DNA of 64,000 bases from Escherichia marmotae (GTDB lineage: Bacteria > Pseudomonadota > Gammaproteobacteria > Enterobacterales > Enterobacteriaceae): assembly GCF_002900365.1 (NCBI RefSeq), contig NZ_CP025979.1, forward strand, positions 3,038,001-3,102,000, given 5' to 3'. The position numbers were made by a program, and so were the translations under genes. The notes beneath the pieces are model-generated. The model had not been told where the DNA came from and did not search any database. It saw nothing but the letters and a program-made list of their open reading frames with translations. Numbering within the stretch: position 1 is the first letter of the stretch; the number at the start of each line of letters is the position of its first letter. Of the stretch, positions 34,936 to 44,498 are shown piece after piece.

Positions 34936-36966
34936 ATGAAACTTGCCGTCTGTTTTCTGACACTCATTCCCGGCTTTGCCGTTGCCGCTGGCTGGACTTC
35001 TCAGGGATTTCCCACCTTTACTGAAGAGAGCACAGGAACATTTGTCAGCCACGCACCGCTGACCAAAGGTACGCGTTCGTTGACGCTGAATTTTAATCAA
35101 CAATGCTGGCAGCCTGCGAATGCAATAAAACTCAATCAGATGCTTTCTCTGCAACCTTGTAACAACACACCGCCACAATGGCGATTGTTCAGAGATGGTG
35201 AATATAAGCTGCAAATAGACACCCGCTCCGGCACGCCAACATTGATGATTTCGATCCAAAACACTGCCGAACCAATAGCAAACCAGATCCATGAATGCCC
35301 AAAATGGGATGGACAGCCATTGACGCTTAATGTCAGCGCTACCTTCCCGGAAGGTACGGTAATCCGTGATTATTACAGCCAACAAATCGCGACGGTGAAG
35401 AACGGTCAAATAACGTTACAACCTGCCGCCACCAGTAATGGCTTGCTGCTGCTGGAACGGGCAGAAACCGACACGTCCGCCCCCTTCAACTGGCATAACG
35501 CCACGGTTTACTTTGTGCTGACAGACCGTTTCGAAAACGGTGATCCCAGCAACGACCAGAGCTATGGTCGTCATAAAGATGGCATGGAGGAAATTGGTAC
35601 TTTTCACGGCGGAGATTTACGTGGCCTGACCAACAGACTGGATTATCTCCAGCAACTGGGCGTCAATGCCCTGTGGATCAGCGCCCCCTTTGAGCAAATT
35701 CATGGCTGGGTTGGCGGCGGTACAAAAGGCGATTTCCCACATTATGCCTACCACGGTTACTACACCCAGGACTGGACGAATCTTGATGCCAATATGGGCA
35801 ACGAAGCCGATCTGCAAGCATTGGTTGATGGCGCGCACCAGCGAGGTATCCGTATTCTCTTTGATGTGGTGATGAACCATACCGGCTATGCCACGCTGGC
35901 GGATATGCAGGAGTATCAGTTTGGCGCATTGTATCTTTCCGGCGACGAGTTACAAAAAACGCTGGGCAACCGCTGGAGCGACTGGAAACCCGCAGCCGGG
36001 CAAACCTGGCATAGCTTCAACGATTACATTAATTTCAGCGACAAAGCTGGCTGGGATAAATGGTGGGGAAAAAACTGGATCAGAACGGATATCGGTGATT
36101 ACGACAATCCAGGATTCGACGATCTCACCATGTCGTTGGCCTTTTTGCCGGATATCAAAACAGAATCTACCACTGCTTCTGGTCTGCCGGTGTTCTATAA
36201 AAACAAACCGGATACTCACGCAAAATCTGTCGACGGCTTTACCCCTCGCGATTATTTAACCCACTGGTTAAGCCAATGGGTTCACGACTACGGTATTGAT
36301 GGTTTTCGGGTCGATACCGCCAAACATGTTGAGTTGCCAGCCTGGCAGCAACTGAAAACCCAGGCCAGCGCCGCCCTGAAAGAGTGGAAGAGCGCTAACC
36401 CTGGAAAAGCGTTAGATGACAATCCTTTCTGGATGACTGGCGAAGCCTGGGGTCACGGCGTGATGAAAAGTGACTACTATCACCACGGCTTCGACGCGAT
36501 GATCAATTTCGATTATCAGGAGCAGGCAGCGAAAGCGGTCGGTTGCCTGGCGCAGATGGATACGACCTGGCAGCAAATGGCAGAGAAACTACAGGATTTC
36601 AACGTGCTGAGCTACCTCTCCTCACACGATACCCGCTTGTTCCGCGAAGGGGGCGATAAAGCCGCAGAGTTATTGTTACTGGCGCCAGGTGCGGTACAAA
36701 TCTTTTATGGCGATGAGTCCTCGCGTCCATTCGGTGCCACTGGTTCTGATCCGCTGCAAGGCACACGTTCGGATATGAACAGGCAGGATGTTAGCGGTAA
36801 ATCTGCCACCAGCGTTGCGCACTGGCAACGCATCGGCCAGTTCCGCGCACAGCATCCAGCCATTGGTGCGGGTAAACACACCGCATTGTCACTGAAACAA
36901 GGTTATGGATTCGTCCGTGAATACGGCGACGATAAAGTGATGGTCGTCTGGGCGGGGCAACCGTAA
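34936..36966 (+). CDS. malS: MalS, periplasmic alpha-amylase
   Basis: Hydrolyses maltodextrins in the periplasm, mainly releasing maltohexaose. It is 676 residues, full length, with a Sec signal peptide of about 17 residues ending AVAAG. The GH13 motifs are in order: region I DVVMNH near 315, region II DGFRVDTAKHVE (nucleophile Asp) near 460, region III TGEAWGHG (acid Glu) and region IV LSSHDTR. It has a long N-terminal non-catalytic domain with cysteines. MalT regulation is inferred from upstream boxes. Confidence 0.96.
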   Translation: MKLAVCFLTLIPGFAVAAGWTSQGFPTFTEESTGTFVSHAPLTKGTRSLTLNFNQQCWQPANAIKLNQMLSLQPCNNTPPQWRLFRDGEYKLQIDTRSGTPTLMISIQNTAEPIANQIHECPKWDGQPLTLNVSATFPEGTVIRDYYSQQIATVKNGQITLQPAATSNGLLLLERAETDTSAPFNWHNATVYFVLTDRFENGDPSNDQSYGRHKDGMEEIGTFHGGDLRGLTNRLDYLQQLGVNALWISAPFEQIHGWVGGGTKGDFPHYAYHGYYTQDWTNLDANMGNEADLQALVDGAHQRGIRILFDVVMNHTGYATLADMQEYQFGALYLSGDELQKTLGNRWSDWKPAAGQTWHSFNDYINFSDKAGWDKWWGKNWIRTDIGDYDNPGFDDLTMSLAFLPDIKTESTTASGLPVFYKNKPDTHAKSVDGFTPRDYLTHWLSQWVHDYGIDGFRVDTAKHVELPAWQQLKTQASAALKEWKSANPGKALDDNPFWMTGEAWGHGVMKSDYYHHGFDAMINFDYQEQAAKAVGCLAQMDTTWQQMAEKLQDFNVLSYLSSHDTRLFREGGDKAAELLLLAPGAVQIFYGDESSRPFGATGSDPLQGTRSDMNRQDVSGKSATSVAHWQRIGQFRAQHPAIGAGKHTALSLKQGYGFVREYGDDKVMVVWAGQP

Positions 36967-36971
36967 CTTTT

Positions 36972-37008
36972 CCGGCTTCCCGCTTGCAGTATGCCGGGAA
37001 GCCACCTT
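36972..37008 (+). terminator. malS terminator
   Basis: GGCTTCCC (36974-36981) pairs with GGGAAGCC (36995-37002), with a loop of thirteen bases, followed by ACCTTTTAG. Confidence 0.75.
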
Positions 37009-37141
37009 TTAGTATAAAATGCCAGCATAAATAAAAAACTCAGCATAACACGCCAACCTCTTGCAGAAGCCCGATTTGCACCCTGGCAAATGTAGCGTTA
37101 TTGTTACTTTCCTTGCTTCAGAGTTCGAATGATATCCCGCT

Positions 37142-38395
37142 ATGACATTCTCCCTTTTTGGTGACAAATTTACCCGCCACTCCGGCATTACACTGCTGAT
37201 GGAAGATCTAAACGACGGTTTACGCACACCCGGCGCAATTATGCTCGGCGGCGGAAACCCGGCGCAGATCCCGGAAATGCAGGACTACTTCCAGACACTG
37301 CTGTCCGACATGCTGGAAAGCGGTAAAGCAACGGATGCGCTGTGCAATTACGACGGCCCACAAGGAAAGACGGAGCTACTGTCGCTACTTGCCGGGATGC
37401 TACGTGAGAAACTAAGTTGGGATATCGAACCACAGAATATTGCACTAACAAATGGCAGCCAGAGCGCGTTTTTCTACTTATTTAATCTGTTTGCCGGACG
37501 CCGTGCCGATGGACGGATCAAAAAAGTGCTGTTCCCGCTGGCTCCGGAATACATTGGCTACGCGGACGCCGGACTGGAAGAAGATCTGTTCGTTTCTGCG
37601 CGCCCAAATATTGAACTGCTGCCAGAAGGTCAGTTTAAATATCACGTCGATTTTGAGCATCTGCACATTGGCGAAGAAACGGGGATGATTTGCGTCTCCC
37701 GACCGACGAACCCAACAGGCAATGTAATAACCGATGAAGAGTTGCTGAAACTAGATGCGCTGGCAAATCAGCACGGCATTCCGCTGGTGATTGATAACGC
37801 TTATGGCGTCCCGTTCCCTGGCATCATCTTCAGCGAAGCGCGCCCGCTGTAGAATCCGAATATCGTGCTGTGCATGAGCCTTTCCAAGCTGGGTCTGCCG
37901 GGTTCGCGCTGCGGCATTATCATCGCCAATGAAAAAATCATTACCGCCATCACCAATATGAACGGCATTATCAGCCTCGCACCTGGCGGTATTGGCCCGG
38001 CAATGATGTGTGAAATGATTAAGCGTAACGACCTGCTGCGCCTGTCAGAAACGGTGATTAAACCGTTTTACTACCAGCGTGTTCAGGAAACTATCGCCAT
38101 CATTCGCCGCTATTTACCGGAAGATCGCTGCCTGATTCATAAACCTGAAGGGGCAATCTTCCTCTGGCTATGGTTTAAGGATTTGCCGATTACCACCGAG
38201 CAGCTTTATCAGCGCCTGAAAGCGCGCGGTGTACTGATGGTGCCGGGGCATAATTTCTTCCCCGGGCTGGATAAACCGTGGCCACACACGCATCAATGTA
38301 TGCGCATGAATTACGTGCCGGAACCGGAAAAAATTGAGGCGGGTGTGAAGATTCTGGCGGAAGAGATTGAACGCGCCTGGGTTGAAAGCCATTAA
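37142..38395 (+). pseudogene. avtA: avtA, valine-pyruvate aminotransferase, interrupted by an amber codon
   Basis: Aminotransferase C catalyses alanine/valine exchange with 2-oxo acids and is involved in alanine and valine synthesis. The gene reads MTFSLFGDKFTRHSG to residue 236 (EARPL), then TAG at 37850-37852, then continues in the same frame from NPNIVLCMSLSKLG to the normal end AWVESH. The intact gene would encode 417 residues. The interrupted codon is Trp in K-12 (PLWNPN), so a single G-to-A change explains it. The PLP-binding lysine, in SLSKLGLPGSR, lies after the stop. The truncated product therefore cannot be active unless the codon is suppressed. Confidence 0.95.
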
Positions 38396-38404
38396 TGAGA
38401 CTGA

Positions 38405-38525
38405 TGGCAAACGCAAAATAGCCTGATTCGCTACGCTTATCAGGCCCACACGAATTATACAACATATTGAATTTGTGTGATTTTGTAGGCCGAGTAAGGT
38501 GTTCAGGCTGTATCCGGCATAAACA
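38405..38525. repeat. REP/BIME between avtA and ysaA
   Basis: GCCTGATTCGCTACGCTTATCAGGCCC at 38422 and TGTAGGCCGAGTAAGG with TATCCGGCAT at 38485-38520 are two REP-type units in opposite orientation between converging genes. Confidence 0.75.
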
Positions 38526-38591
38526 AAGCGCGCTTTGCCAACCCTCTGATTAATACGTTATTCCGGCGTTGAGAAGCGCCGGAATAACGTC

Positions 38592-39065
38592 TCAAACAGG
38601 TTGCTGCTGTAGTCGTTGACGCTGGATTTTCTCGACATCCATACATTGCAACGCCTGTGTCGGGCAGGCTTCAACACAAGCCGGTCCCGTCGCCCGATGC
38701 CAGCAGAGATCGCACTTAATCGCCCTCGCCTTTGCGCGCGATGAAACGACTTCCATCGCACCAAACGGACATGCCAGCATACAGCTTTTACAGCCAATAC
38801 AACGTGATTGTTCCACGAAGATATGTCCATGTTCGCGGCGAATCGCGTCCACAGGGCAGACATTCGCGCACGGCGCATCTTCACACTGATGACAGGCTAC
38901 TGCCGTGGTACAGGTATGGTCTTTGATGACACGAATACGCGAAATAAACTCGCCTGGTGACAACGCAGCACAATCCTGATTCTCCTGATGCGACACTGCG
39001 CAGGCCACTTCACAGGTACGGCAACCGATACATTTCGTCGCATCCGCAATAATAAACCGGTTCAT
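38592..39065 (-). CDS. ysaA: YsaA, polyferredoxin-like iron-sulfur protein
   Basis: A 157-residue protein related to HydN and HycB, with four cysteine clusters that should bind four [4Fe-4S] centres. Visible clusters are CIGCRTCEVAC near residue 12, CHQCEDAPCANVCP near 60, CIGCKSCMLACP near 93, and CDLCWHRATGPACVEACP near 120. It is a predicted electron-transfer subunit, but its partner oxidoreductase is not adjacent. The start at MNRFIIADATKC is chosen over one two codons earlier, to match HydN. Confidence 0.92.
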   Translation of the reverse strand: MNRFIIADATKCIGCRTCEVACAVSHQENQDCAALSPGEFISRIRVIKDHTCTTAVACHQCEDAPCANVCPVDAIRREHGHIFVEQSRCIGCKSCMLACPFGAMEVVSSRAKARAIKCDLCWHRATGPACVEACPTQALQCMDVEKIQRQRLQQQPV

Positions 39066-39166
39066 GATCACTCCTTTGCACTAAAACCGCAGCGTGCCAG
39101 AAAGCGCGCCATTATTGCTTTGATCCAACAAAGGGATTGTTACAGTTTTGTCACTTATCCCGGATA

Positions 39167-39997
39167 TTATGTGATCACGCCCTGCTCCCGGACGGTAAAT
39201 CCCAGCTCATTGGAGATAGCCTGGGCAGTTTCACGCAGTGGTTTCAGGAGATTCTTCTCCCCCACCTGTTTCAGACGCGACGTAGAAAGAGAGATAGATA
39301 CGGCATACGGCACCCGTCCGTGAATATCAAATACTGGTGCAGCAACACAGGAAACACCGAGTTCATTCTCTTCTCTGTCCATCGCCACTCCACTTTCACG
39401 AATCTGCGCCAGTTCGTCAAACATCGCGGGCAAATCGATAATGGTATTGCGGGTTAGCGGCTGGATCTCATTCAGATGGCTTTCCCAATACGATTTCACG
39501 TAATCCTGGTGACCAAATGCCATATAGATCTTACCCATCGCAGAGCAGTAGAGCGGCATATGCTGACCGATATAGGCGCGGGTTCGCAGCATACCGGTGG
39601 TAGGTTCGAGTTTATAAATCAAGATCGCGTGATCATCTTCGCGGCTGGAGAAGTTAATCGTTTCACCGGTGGCGATGTTCAGCGTCTCAAGATGCGGCGC
39701 AGCAATATGAATGATATTTAGCGATGACAGCGCCTTTTGCCCGACAGCAATAAATTTGGTCGTCAGGCGATAGCTGCCTGCTGCGGGCGCGGTGGTCACA
39801 TAGCCACAGGACTGTAACCCCTGCAATAAGCGATGGACGGTGCTTTTATTCAGTCCAGCCAGTTCCGAGAGATGCGCCAGCGGACAACCGTTTGGGTAGT
39901 TGCTCAGGATCTCAATCAACATCAACCCCCGAAACAAGCTCTGACTTCCGGCAGGCCGCTCTTTATCCTGCGCTATCTCGTGCTCTTTTTTTCCCAT
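39167..39997 (-). CDS. yiaJ: YiaJ (PlaR), IclR-family repressor of the yiaK-sgbE operon
   Basis: A 276-residue IclR-type regulator. Residues 25-85 form a winged helix-turn-helix (LAHLSELAGLNKSTVHRLLQ), followed by an effector-binding GAF-like domain from about 100 to 270. In K-12 it represses yiaKLMNO-lyxK-sgbHUE and is responsive to plant-derived compounds. It is divergent from yiaK, the first gene of that operon, with 215 bases between them. It appears intact, although its N-terminus is a few residues shorter than I recall for K-12. Confidence 0.93.
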   Translation of the reverse strand: MGKKEHEIAQDKERPAGSQSLFRGLMLIEILSNYPNGCPLAHLSELAGLNKSTVHRLLQGLQSCGYVTTAPAAGSYRLTTKFIAVGQKALSSLNIIHIAAPHLETLNIATGETINFSSREDDHAILIYKLEPTTGMLRTRAYIGQHMPLYCSAMGKIYMAFGHQDYVKSYWESHLNEIQPLTRNTIIDLPAMFDELAQIRESGVAMDREENELGVSCVAAPVFDIHGRVPYAVSISLSTSRLKQVGEKNLLKPLRETAQAISNELGFTVREQGVIT

Positions 39998-40212
39998 CGC
40001 TTACCTCCCCTTTTTGGCGCGCCCTGATGGTAGCGCAAAGTGTGTCGCAGTTCACGATCTCAACAGATAAATTATAACTTTTTGATTTTTATGATTTTTG
40101 AAAATCATCAATCAGATTGCTTTGTTAAAAAGTGATCGATATATTTGAAATCAAATTTCGCATAGTGGAATTTTAAGCTAAAAAAGCGTTCAAAAAAACA
40201 AGGAAACCAGGG
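39998..40212. promoter_or_regulatory. yiaJ/yiaK divergent regulatory region
   Basis: AT-rich control region with TGAAAATCATCAATC and TGAAATCAAATTTCG (40095-40160), including the palindromic GAAATCAAATTTC. K-12 data show YiaJ, CRP and IHF acting here; I cannot assign each site. A Shine-Dalgarno (AAGGAAACC) precedes yiaK. Confidence 0.6.
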
Positions 40213-41205
40213 ATGAAAGTGACATTTGAGCAGTTAAAAGCAGCCTTTAACCGGGTATTAGTTTCACGCGGCGTTGACAGCGAAACCGCCGATGCCTGTG
40301 CAGAAATGTTTGCCCGTACCACCGAATCCGGCGTTTATTCTCACGGCGTTAACCGTTTCCCGCGTTTTATCCAACAACTGGATAATGGCGATATCATCCC
40401 TGACGCCGGGGCCAAACGTATCACCAGCCTTGGGGCAATTGAGCAGTGGGATGCCCAGCGCTCAATCGGTAACCTGACGGCGAAAAAGATGATGGATCGC
40501 GCCATTGAACTGGCTGCACATCATGGGATTGGTCTGGTAGCGTTACGCAATGCCAACCACTGGATGCGCGGAGGCAGCTACGGCTGGCAGGCAGCGGAAA
40601 AAGGCTATATCGGCATCTGCTGGACCAACTCTATCGCGGTGATGCCACCGTGGGGTGCGAAAGAGTGTCGTATTGGCACCAACCCATTAATCGTCGCCAT
40701 TCCTTCCACGCCGATCACCATGGTCGATATGTCGATGTTCTCCTACGGCATGTTAGAGGTTAACCGTCTGGCGGGTCGTCAGTTACCGGTTGATGGTGGC
40801 TTTGACGATGAAGGCAATCTGACTAAAGAACCTGGCATAATCGAGAAAAATCGCCGCATTTTACCGATGGGTTACTGGAAAGGGTCCGGTATGTCGATTG
40901 TGCTGGATATGATCGCCACTCTGCTTTCCGACGGTGCCTCCGTTGCCGAAGTAACCGAAGATAACAGCGACGAATACGGTATCTCACAAATCTTCATCGC
41001 CATCGAAGTGGACAAACTGATCGACGGCACCACCCGCGACGCCAAATTGCAACGCATCATGGATTACGTTACCACCGCCGAGCGTGCTGACGAAAACCAG
41101 GCAATTCGTTTACCAGGCCACGAATTTACCACCCTGCTGGCAGAAAACCGCCGTAACGGCATCACGGTTGATGACAGCGTGTGGGCAAAAATCCAGGCGT
41201 TATAA
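40213..41205 (+). CDS. yiaK: YiaK (DlgD), 2,3-diketo-L-gulonate reductase
   Basis: NADH-dependent reductase of the LDH2/malate dehydrogenase-2 family; converts 2,3-diketo-L-gulonate to 3-keto-L-gulonate. It has 330 residues, two fewer than I recall for K-12. Family motifs include SHGVNRFPRF with the catalytic His near 44, LRNANHWMRGGSYGWQA near 115-130 and GYWKGSGMSIVLDM near 220. It is the first gene of the yia operon, repressed by the divergent yiaJ. Confidence 0.95.
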   Translation: MKVTFEQLKAAFNRVLVSRGVDSETADACAEMFARTTESGVYSHGVNRFPRFIQQLDNGDIIPDAGAKRITSLGAIEQWDAQRSIGNLTAKKMMDRAIELAAHHGIGLVALRNANHWMRGGSYGWQAAEKGYIGICWTNSIAVMPPWGAKECRIGTNPLIVAIPSTPITMVDMSMFSYGMLEVNRLAGRQLPVDGGFDDEGNLTKEPGIIEKNRRILPMGYWKGSGMSIVLDMIATLLSDGASVAEVTEDNSDEYGISQIFIAIEVDKLIDGTTRDAKLQRIMDYVTTAERADENQAIRLPGHEFTTLLAENRRNGITVDDSVWAKIQAL

Positions 41206-41216
41206 GGAGACAGACC

Positions 41217-41681
41217 ATGATATTTGGACATATCACGCAGCCTAATCCGTGCCTTTTACCCGCTGCCATCGAAAAGGCACTCGGTTTTCTGCGCACCACC
41301 AATTTCAATGCTCTGGAACCGGGCGTTGTTGAAATCGACGGTAAAAATATTTATGCGCAGATTATCGATTTAACCACTCGCGAAGCAGTAGAAAACCGCC
41401 CTGAAGTTCATCGTCGCTATTTGGACATTCAGTTCCTGGCGCGGGGCGAAGAGAAAATAGGTGTAGCCATTGATACCGGAAATAATAAAGTCAGCGAATA
41501 TCTATTAGAACAGCGCGATATTATTTTTTATCACGACAGTGAGCATGAGTCATTTATCGAAATGATACCGGGTAGTTACGCTATTTTCTTCCCGCAGGAT
41601 GTTCACCGCCCGGCATGTAATAAAAATGCCCCAGCGGCAATACGGAAAATCGTGGTTAAAGTAGCCCTCTCTGCTTTATAA
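41217..41681 (+). CDS. yiaL: YiaL, YhcH/EbgC-type cupin protein
   Basis: A 154-residue beta-helix cupin of the YhcH/YjgK/YiaL family. The family includes the EbgC subunit, and members are thought to act as sugar anomerases or accessory isomerases. The metal-site residues lie in EVHRRYLDIQFLARGEEKIG and FFPQDVHRPAC. It starts 11 bases after yiaK in a tight operon. The sequence differs from the K-12 protein more than most genes here. Confidence 0.92.
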   Translation: MIFGHITQPNPCLLPAAIEKALGFLRTTNFNALEPGVVEIDGKNIYAQIIDLTTREAVENRPEVHRRYLDIQFLARGEEKIGVAIDTGNNKVSEYLLEQRDIIFYHDSEHESFIEMIPGSYAIFFPQDVHRPACNKNAPAAIRKIVVKVALSAL

Positions 41682-41704
41682 AAAAGTTATTACTGGAGCA
41701 CAAA

Positions 41705-42625
41705 ATGAAAGCGAATAATGCCGGTTATATTATCGGCGCGTATCCCTGTGCACCTTCTTTTCACCAAAGAAGTGAAGAGGAAGAGAAGGAATTCTGGCGA
41801 CAATTATCAGAGACCCCTGATATTCGCGGTCTGGAACAACCCTGCCTGGAAAATTTCCATCCTCTTGGCGATCAATGGTTACTCCGTCATACGCCAGAGA
41901 GTTGGCAATTTGTCGTCACCGCAGTAATGGAAACCATGCGTCGCCGCAGCGAAAACAACGGTTTTGGTCTCGCCTCCAGCGACGAAGAACAACGCAAGGC
42001 GTGCGTGGCGTACTACCGCCACCTGTTCAATAAAATCAACTCATTACCGGCTAATAAAGTGCTCGCACTTGAGATCCAGGCTGCACCATTAGCAACCAAT
42101 CCCAATGTTATGCAAGCGACAGACGCTTTTGCCCGCTCGTTGAAAGAAATCGCCAACTGGGACTGGCCGTGCAAACTGGTGCTGGAACACTGCGACGCCA
42201 TGACCTCCCCCGCTCCGCGTAAAGGTTTTTTGCCGTTAGAAAATGTTCTGGATGTCATTGCTGATTATGACATCAGCGTCTGTATCAACTGGGCACGTTC
42301 GGCCATTGAAGGACGCAATACCACATTACCGCTTACCCATGCCCTGATGGCAAAACAGGCCGGGAAACTCGGTGCGCTGATGTTCTCAGGAACAACACTC
42401 AACGGAGAATATGGTGAATGGCAAGACTTACACGCGCCATTCGCTCCTTTCTGCCCGCAAAGCCTGATGACCACAAAACATGTTAGCGAGTTATTTAATG
42501 TGGCAGAACCATCAACATTGCAATTTTCTGGCATCAAGTTATTAGAAATCCATGCTACTGCTGATGTTCATCACCGTATCGAAATATTACGTAACGGCAT
42601 TCACTCTATGAATGAATGTCGTTAA
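41705..42625 (+). CDS. DUF4862-family protein inside the yia operon
   Basis: A 306-residue soluble protein with no signal peptide or membrane helix. It begins KANNAGYIIGAYPCAPSFHQ and contains VLALEIQAAPLATN and CKLVLEHCDAM, and its spacing of short strands and helices resembles a TIM barrel of the xylose-isomerase-like type. I recognise it as the DUF4862 protein seen next to yiaL in some enterobacteria, comparable to yiaX1 of the Klebsiella yiaKLX1X2PQRS operon. I do not recall it in K-12, where yiaM follows yiaL. It starts 23 bases after yiaL with its own ribosome-binding site (TGGAGC). Function unknown; by context it acts in diketogulonate or ascorbate catabolism. Confidence 0.8.
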   Translation: MKANNAGYIIGAYPCAPSFHQRSEEEEKEFWRQLSETPDIRGLEQPCLENFHPLGDQWLLRHTPESWQFVVTAVMETMRRRSENNGFGLASSDEEQRKACVAYYRHLFNKINSLPANKVLALEIQAAPLATNPNVMQATDAFARSLKEIANWDWPCKLVLEHCDAMTSPAPRKGFLPLENVLDVIADYDISVCINWARSAIEGRNTTLPLTHALMAKQAGKLGALMFSGTTLNGEYGEWQDLHAPFAPFCPQSLMTTKHVSELFNVAEPSTLQFSGIKLLEIHATADVHHRIEILRNGIHSMNECR

Positions 42626-42738
42626 ATCGTTTCACTCATATATCGCATTAAATCTCTAATTAGTCGTTTCCAATAATTATTACGAATACCTACAACATTA
42701 ATTAATGAAAACATATGACATAACAAGAAGGACTCGTT

Positions 42739-43206
42739 ATGAAACGGATGCTCGAAGGCATTCTTGCGGTCATCATCGCAATACTGTCTTGTATTATTTT
42801 TATTAATATAATTCTTCGATATGGATTTCACACAAGCATATTATCGATTGATGAATTATCCCGACTTTTATTTGTCTGGTTAACATTTATTGGCGCTATC
42901 GTGGCGTTTATGGACAACAGCCATGTACAGGTTACTTTCTTAGTCGAAAAACTCTCACCCACTAATCAACAACGTGTTTCGCTGCTAACCCATACGCTTA
43001 TTTTATTGCTTTGCCTGGGCCTGGCCTGGGGGGCAATAGAAAAAACAGCGCAAGACTGGAGTAACTTATCGCCCATTCTCGGCGTACCTGTTGGCTTAAT
43101 GTATGCCGCCGCAATCCCCACTAGCCTGATTATCGCATTGCTGGAATTGCGCCATTTATACCGGCAGTTAACAAGTGCCCCCAGCCGAAACCAACAAGGA
43201 GCCTGA
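42739..43206 (+). CDS. yiaM: YiaM, TRAP transporter small membrane subunit
   Basis: DctQ-type small permease of the sodium-driven TRAP transporter for 2,3-diketo-L-gulonate. It has 155 residues and four hydrophobic helices; the family motif IDELSRLLFVWLTFIGA lies near residues 38-54. The sequence is clearly more different from K-12 YiaM than typical for this window. Its start is 113 bases after the DUF4862 gene, in a gap with AT-rich sequence. Confidence 0.93.
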   Translation: MKRMLEGILAVIIAILSCIIFINIILRYGFHTSILSIDELSRLLFVWLTFIGAIVAFMDNSHVQVTFLVEKLSPTNQQRVSLLTHTLILLLCLGLAWGAIEKTAQDWSNLSPILGVPVGLMYAAAIPTSLIIALLELRHLYRQLTSAPSRNQQGA

Positions 43207-43208
43207 CG

Positions 43209-44486
43209 ATGACAATCCTTATATTTATTGTCAGTTTGTTAGGGGCTATCGCCATTGGTATTCCCATCGCCTGGGCATTATTACTGTGTGGCATTTCATT
43301 GATGTTCTGGATGGATATCTTTGATGTGCAAATTCTGGCGCAAACACTGGTCAATGGTGCAGACAGCTTCTCCCTGTTAGCCATCCCCTTCTTTGTACTG
43401 GCGGGTGAGATCATGAACGCGGGCGGCCTGTCGCAACGTATTGTCGACTTGCCGATGAAACTGGTAGGCCACAGACCGGGAGGTCTGGGTTACGTCGGCG
43501 TTCTTGCTGCGATGATCATGGCAAGCCTTTCTGGTTCTGCGGTTGCCGATACCGCTGCCGTCGCGGCACTGTTGGTACCGATGATGCGTCAGGCCAACTA
43601 TCCGGTAAACCGCGCCGCCGGGCTTATCGGATCGGGCGGTATTATCGCGGCCATTATTCCGCCATCTATTCCACTCATTATCTTCGGTGTCTCCAGTGGG
43701 TTATCCATCAGCAAACTGTTTATGGCTGGCATTGCGCCGGGCATCATGATGGGCATCACGCTGATGATTACCTGGTGGTGGCAGGCAAAACGGCTAAACC
43801 TGCCTTGCCAGCCGAAAGCCTCGCTGCGGGAAGTCTGGCAATCTTTAGTTTCCGGTATTTGGGCACTCTTTTTGCCAATAATTATTATTGGCGGTTTCCG
43901 TTCGGGATTATTCACACCAACAGAAGCTGGCGCGGTTGCGGCATTCTACGCCTTGTTTGTCTCGGTGGTGGTCTATCGCGAAATGACGTTCGCCACGCTT
44001 TACCATGTTTTGGTTAACGCGGCGAAAACCACTTCCGTGGTGATGTTCCTGGTGGCTTCCGCAGCGGTATCCGCATGGCTAATCACCATTGCTGAACTGC
44101 CGATGATGGTATCGGAGTTATTACAACCGTTGGTTGACTCGCCTCGCTTATTATTCATCGTAATTATGCTCGCCATTATGGTGATCAGTACAGTCATGGA
44201 TTTAACTCCTACCGTATTAATTCTTACGCCGGTATTAATGCCATTAGTAAAAGAAGCGGGAATAGATCCTGTCTATTTTGGCATTATGTTTATTATTAAC
44301 TGCTCAATTTCGCTAATTACGCCCCCGGTTGGTAACGTACTTAACGTCATATGCGGTGTTGCGAAGCTTAAATTTGACGATGCTGTAAAAGGCGTTGCGC
44401 CTTACGTCATGGTTTTATTCATGTTGTTAGCATTATTTATTTTTATCCCAGAATTAATTACCGCCCCACTAAAATGGATGAGCTAA
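43209..44486 (+). CDS. yiaN: YiaN, TRAP transporter large membrane subunit
   Basis: DctM-type large permease of the YiaMNO transporter, 425 residues with about twelve hydrophobic helices. Conserved family segments are SLLAIPFFVLAGEIMNAGG, SGSAVADTAAVAALLVPMM and FTPTEAGAVAAFYALF. It starts two bases after yiaM. Several positions differ from what I recall for K-12, for example GGIIAAIIPP where K-12 has GGIIAPIIPP. Confidence 0.94.
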   Translation: MTILIFIVSLLGAIAIGIPIAWALLLCGISLMFWMDIFDVQILAQTLVNGADSFSLLAIPFFVLAGEIMNAGGLSQRIVDLPMKLVGHRPGGLGYVGVLAAMIMASLSGSAVADTAAVAALLVPMMRQANYPVNRAAGLIGSGGIIAAIIPPSIPLIIFGVSSGLSISKLFMAGIAPGIMMGITLMITWWWQAKRLNLPCQPKASLREVWQSLVSGIWALFLPIIIIGGFRSGLFTPTEAGAVAAFYALFVSVVVYREMTFATLYHVLVNAAKTTSVVMFLVASAAVSAWLITIAELPMMVSELLQPLVDSPRLLFIVIMLAIMVISTVMDLTPTVLILTPVLMPLVKEAGIDPVYFGIMFIINCSISLITPPVGNVLNVICGVAKLKFDDAVKGVAPYVMVLFMLLALFIFIPELITAPLKWMS

Positions 44487-44498
44487 AAGGAAAATATT

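Noticed and set aside
38592..39065. ysaA as part of a nearby hydrogenase or oxidoreductase operon
   Set aside because: No catalytic subunit is adjacent; it stands alone between avtA and yiaJ as in K-12.
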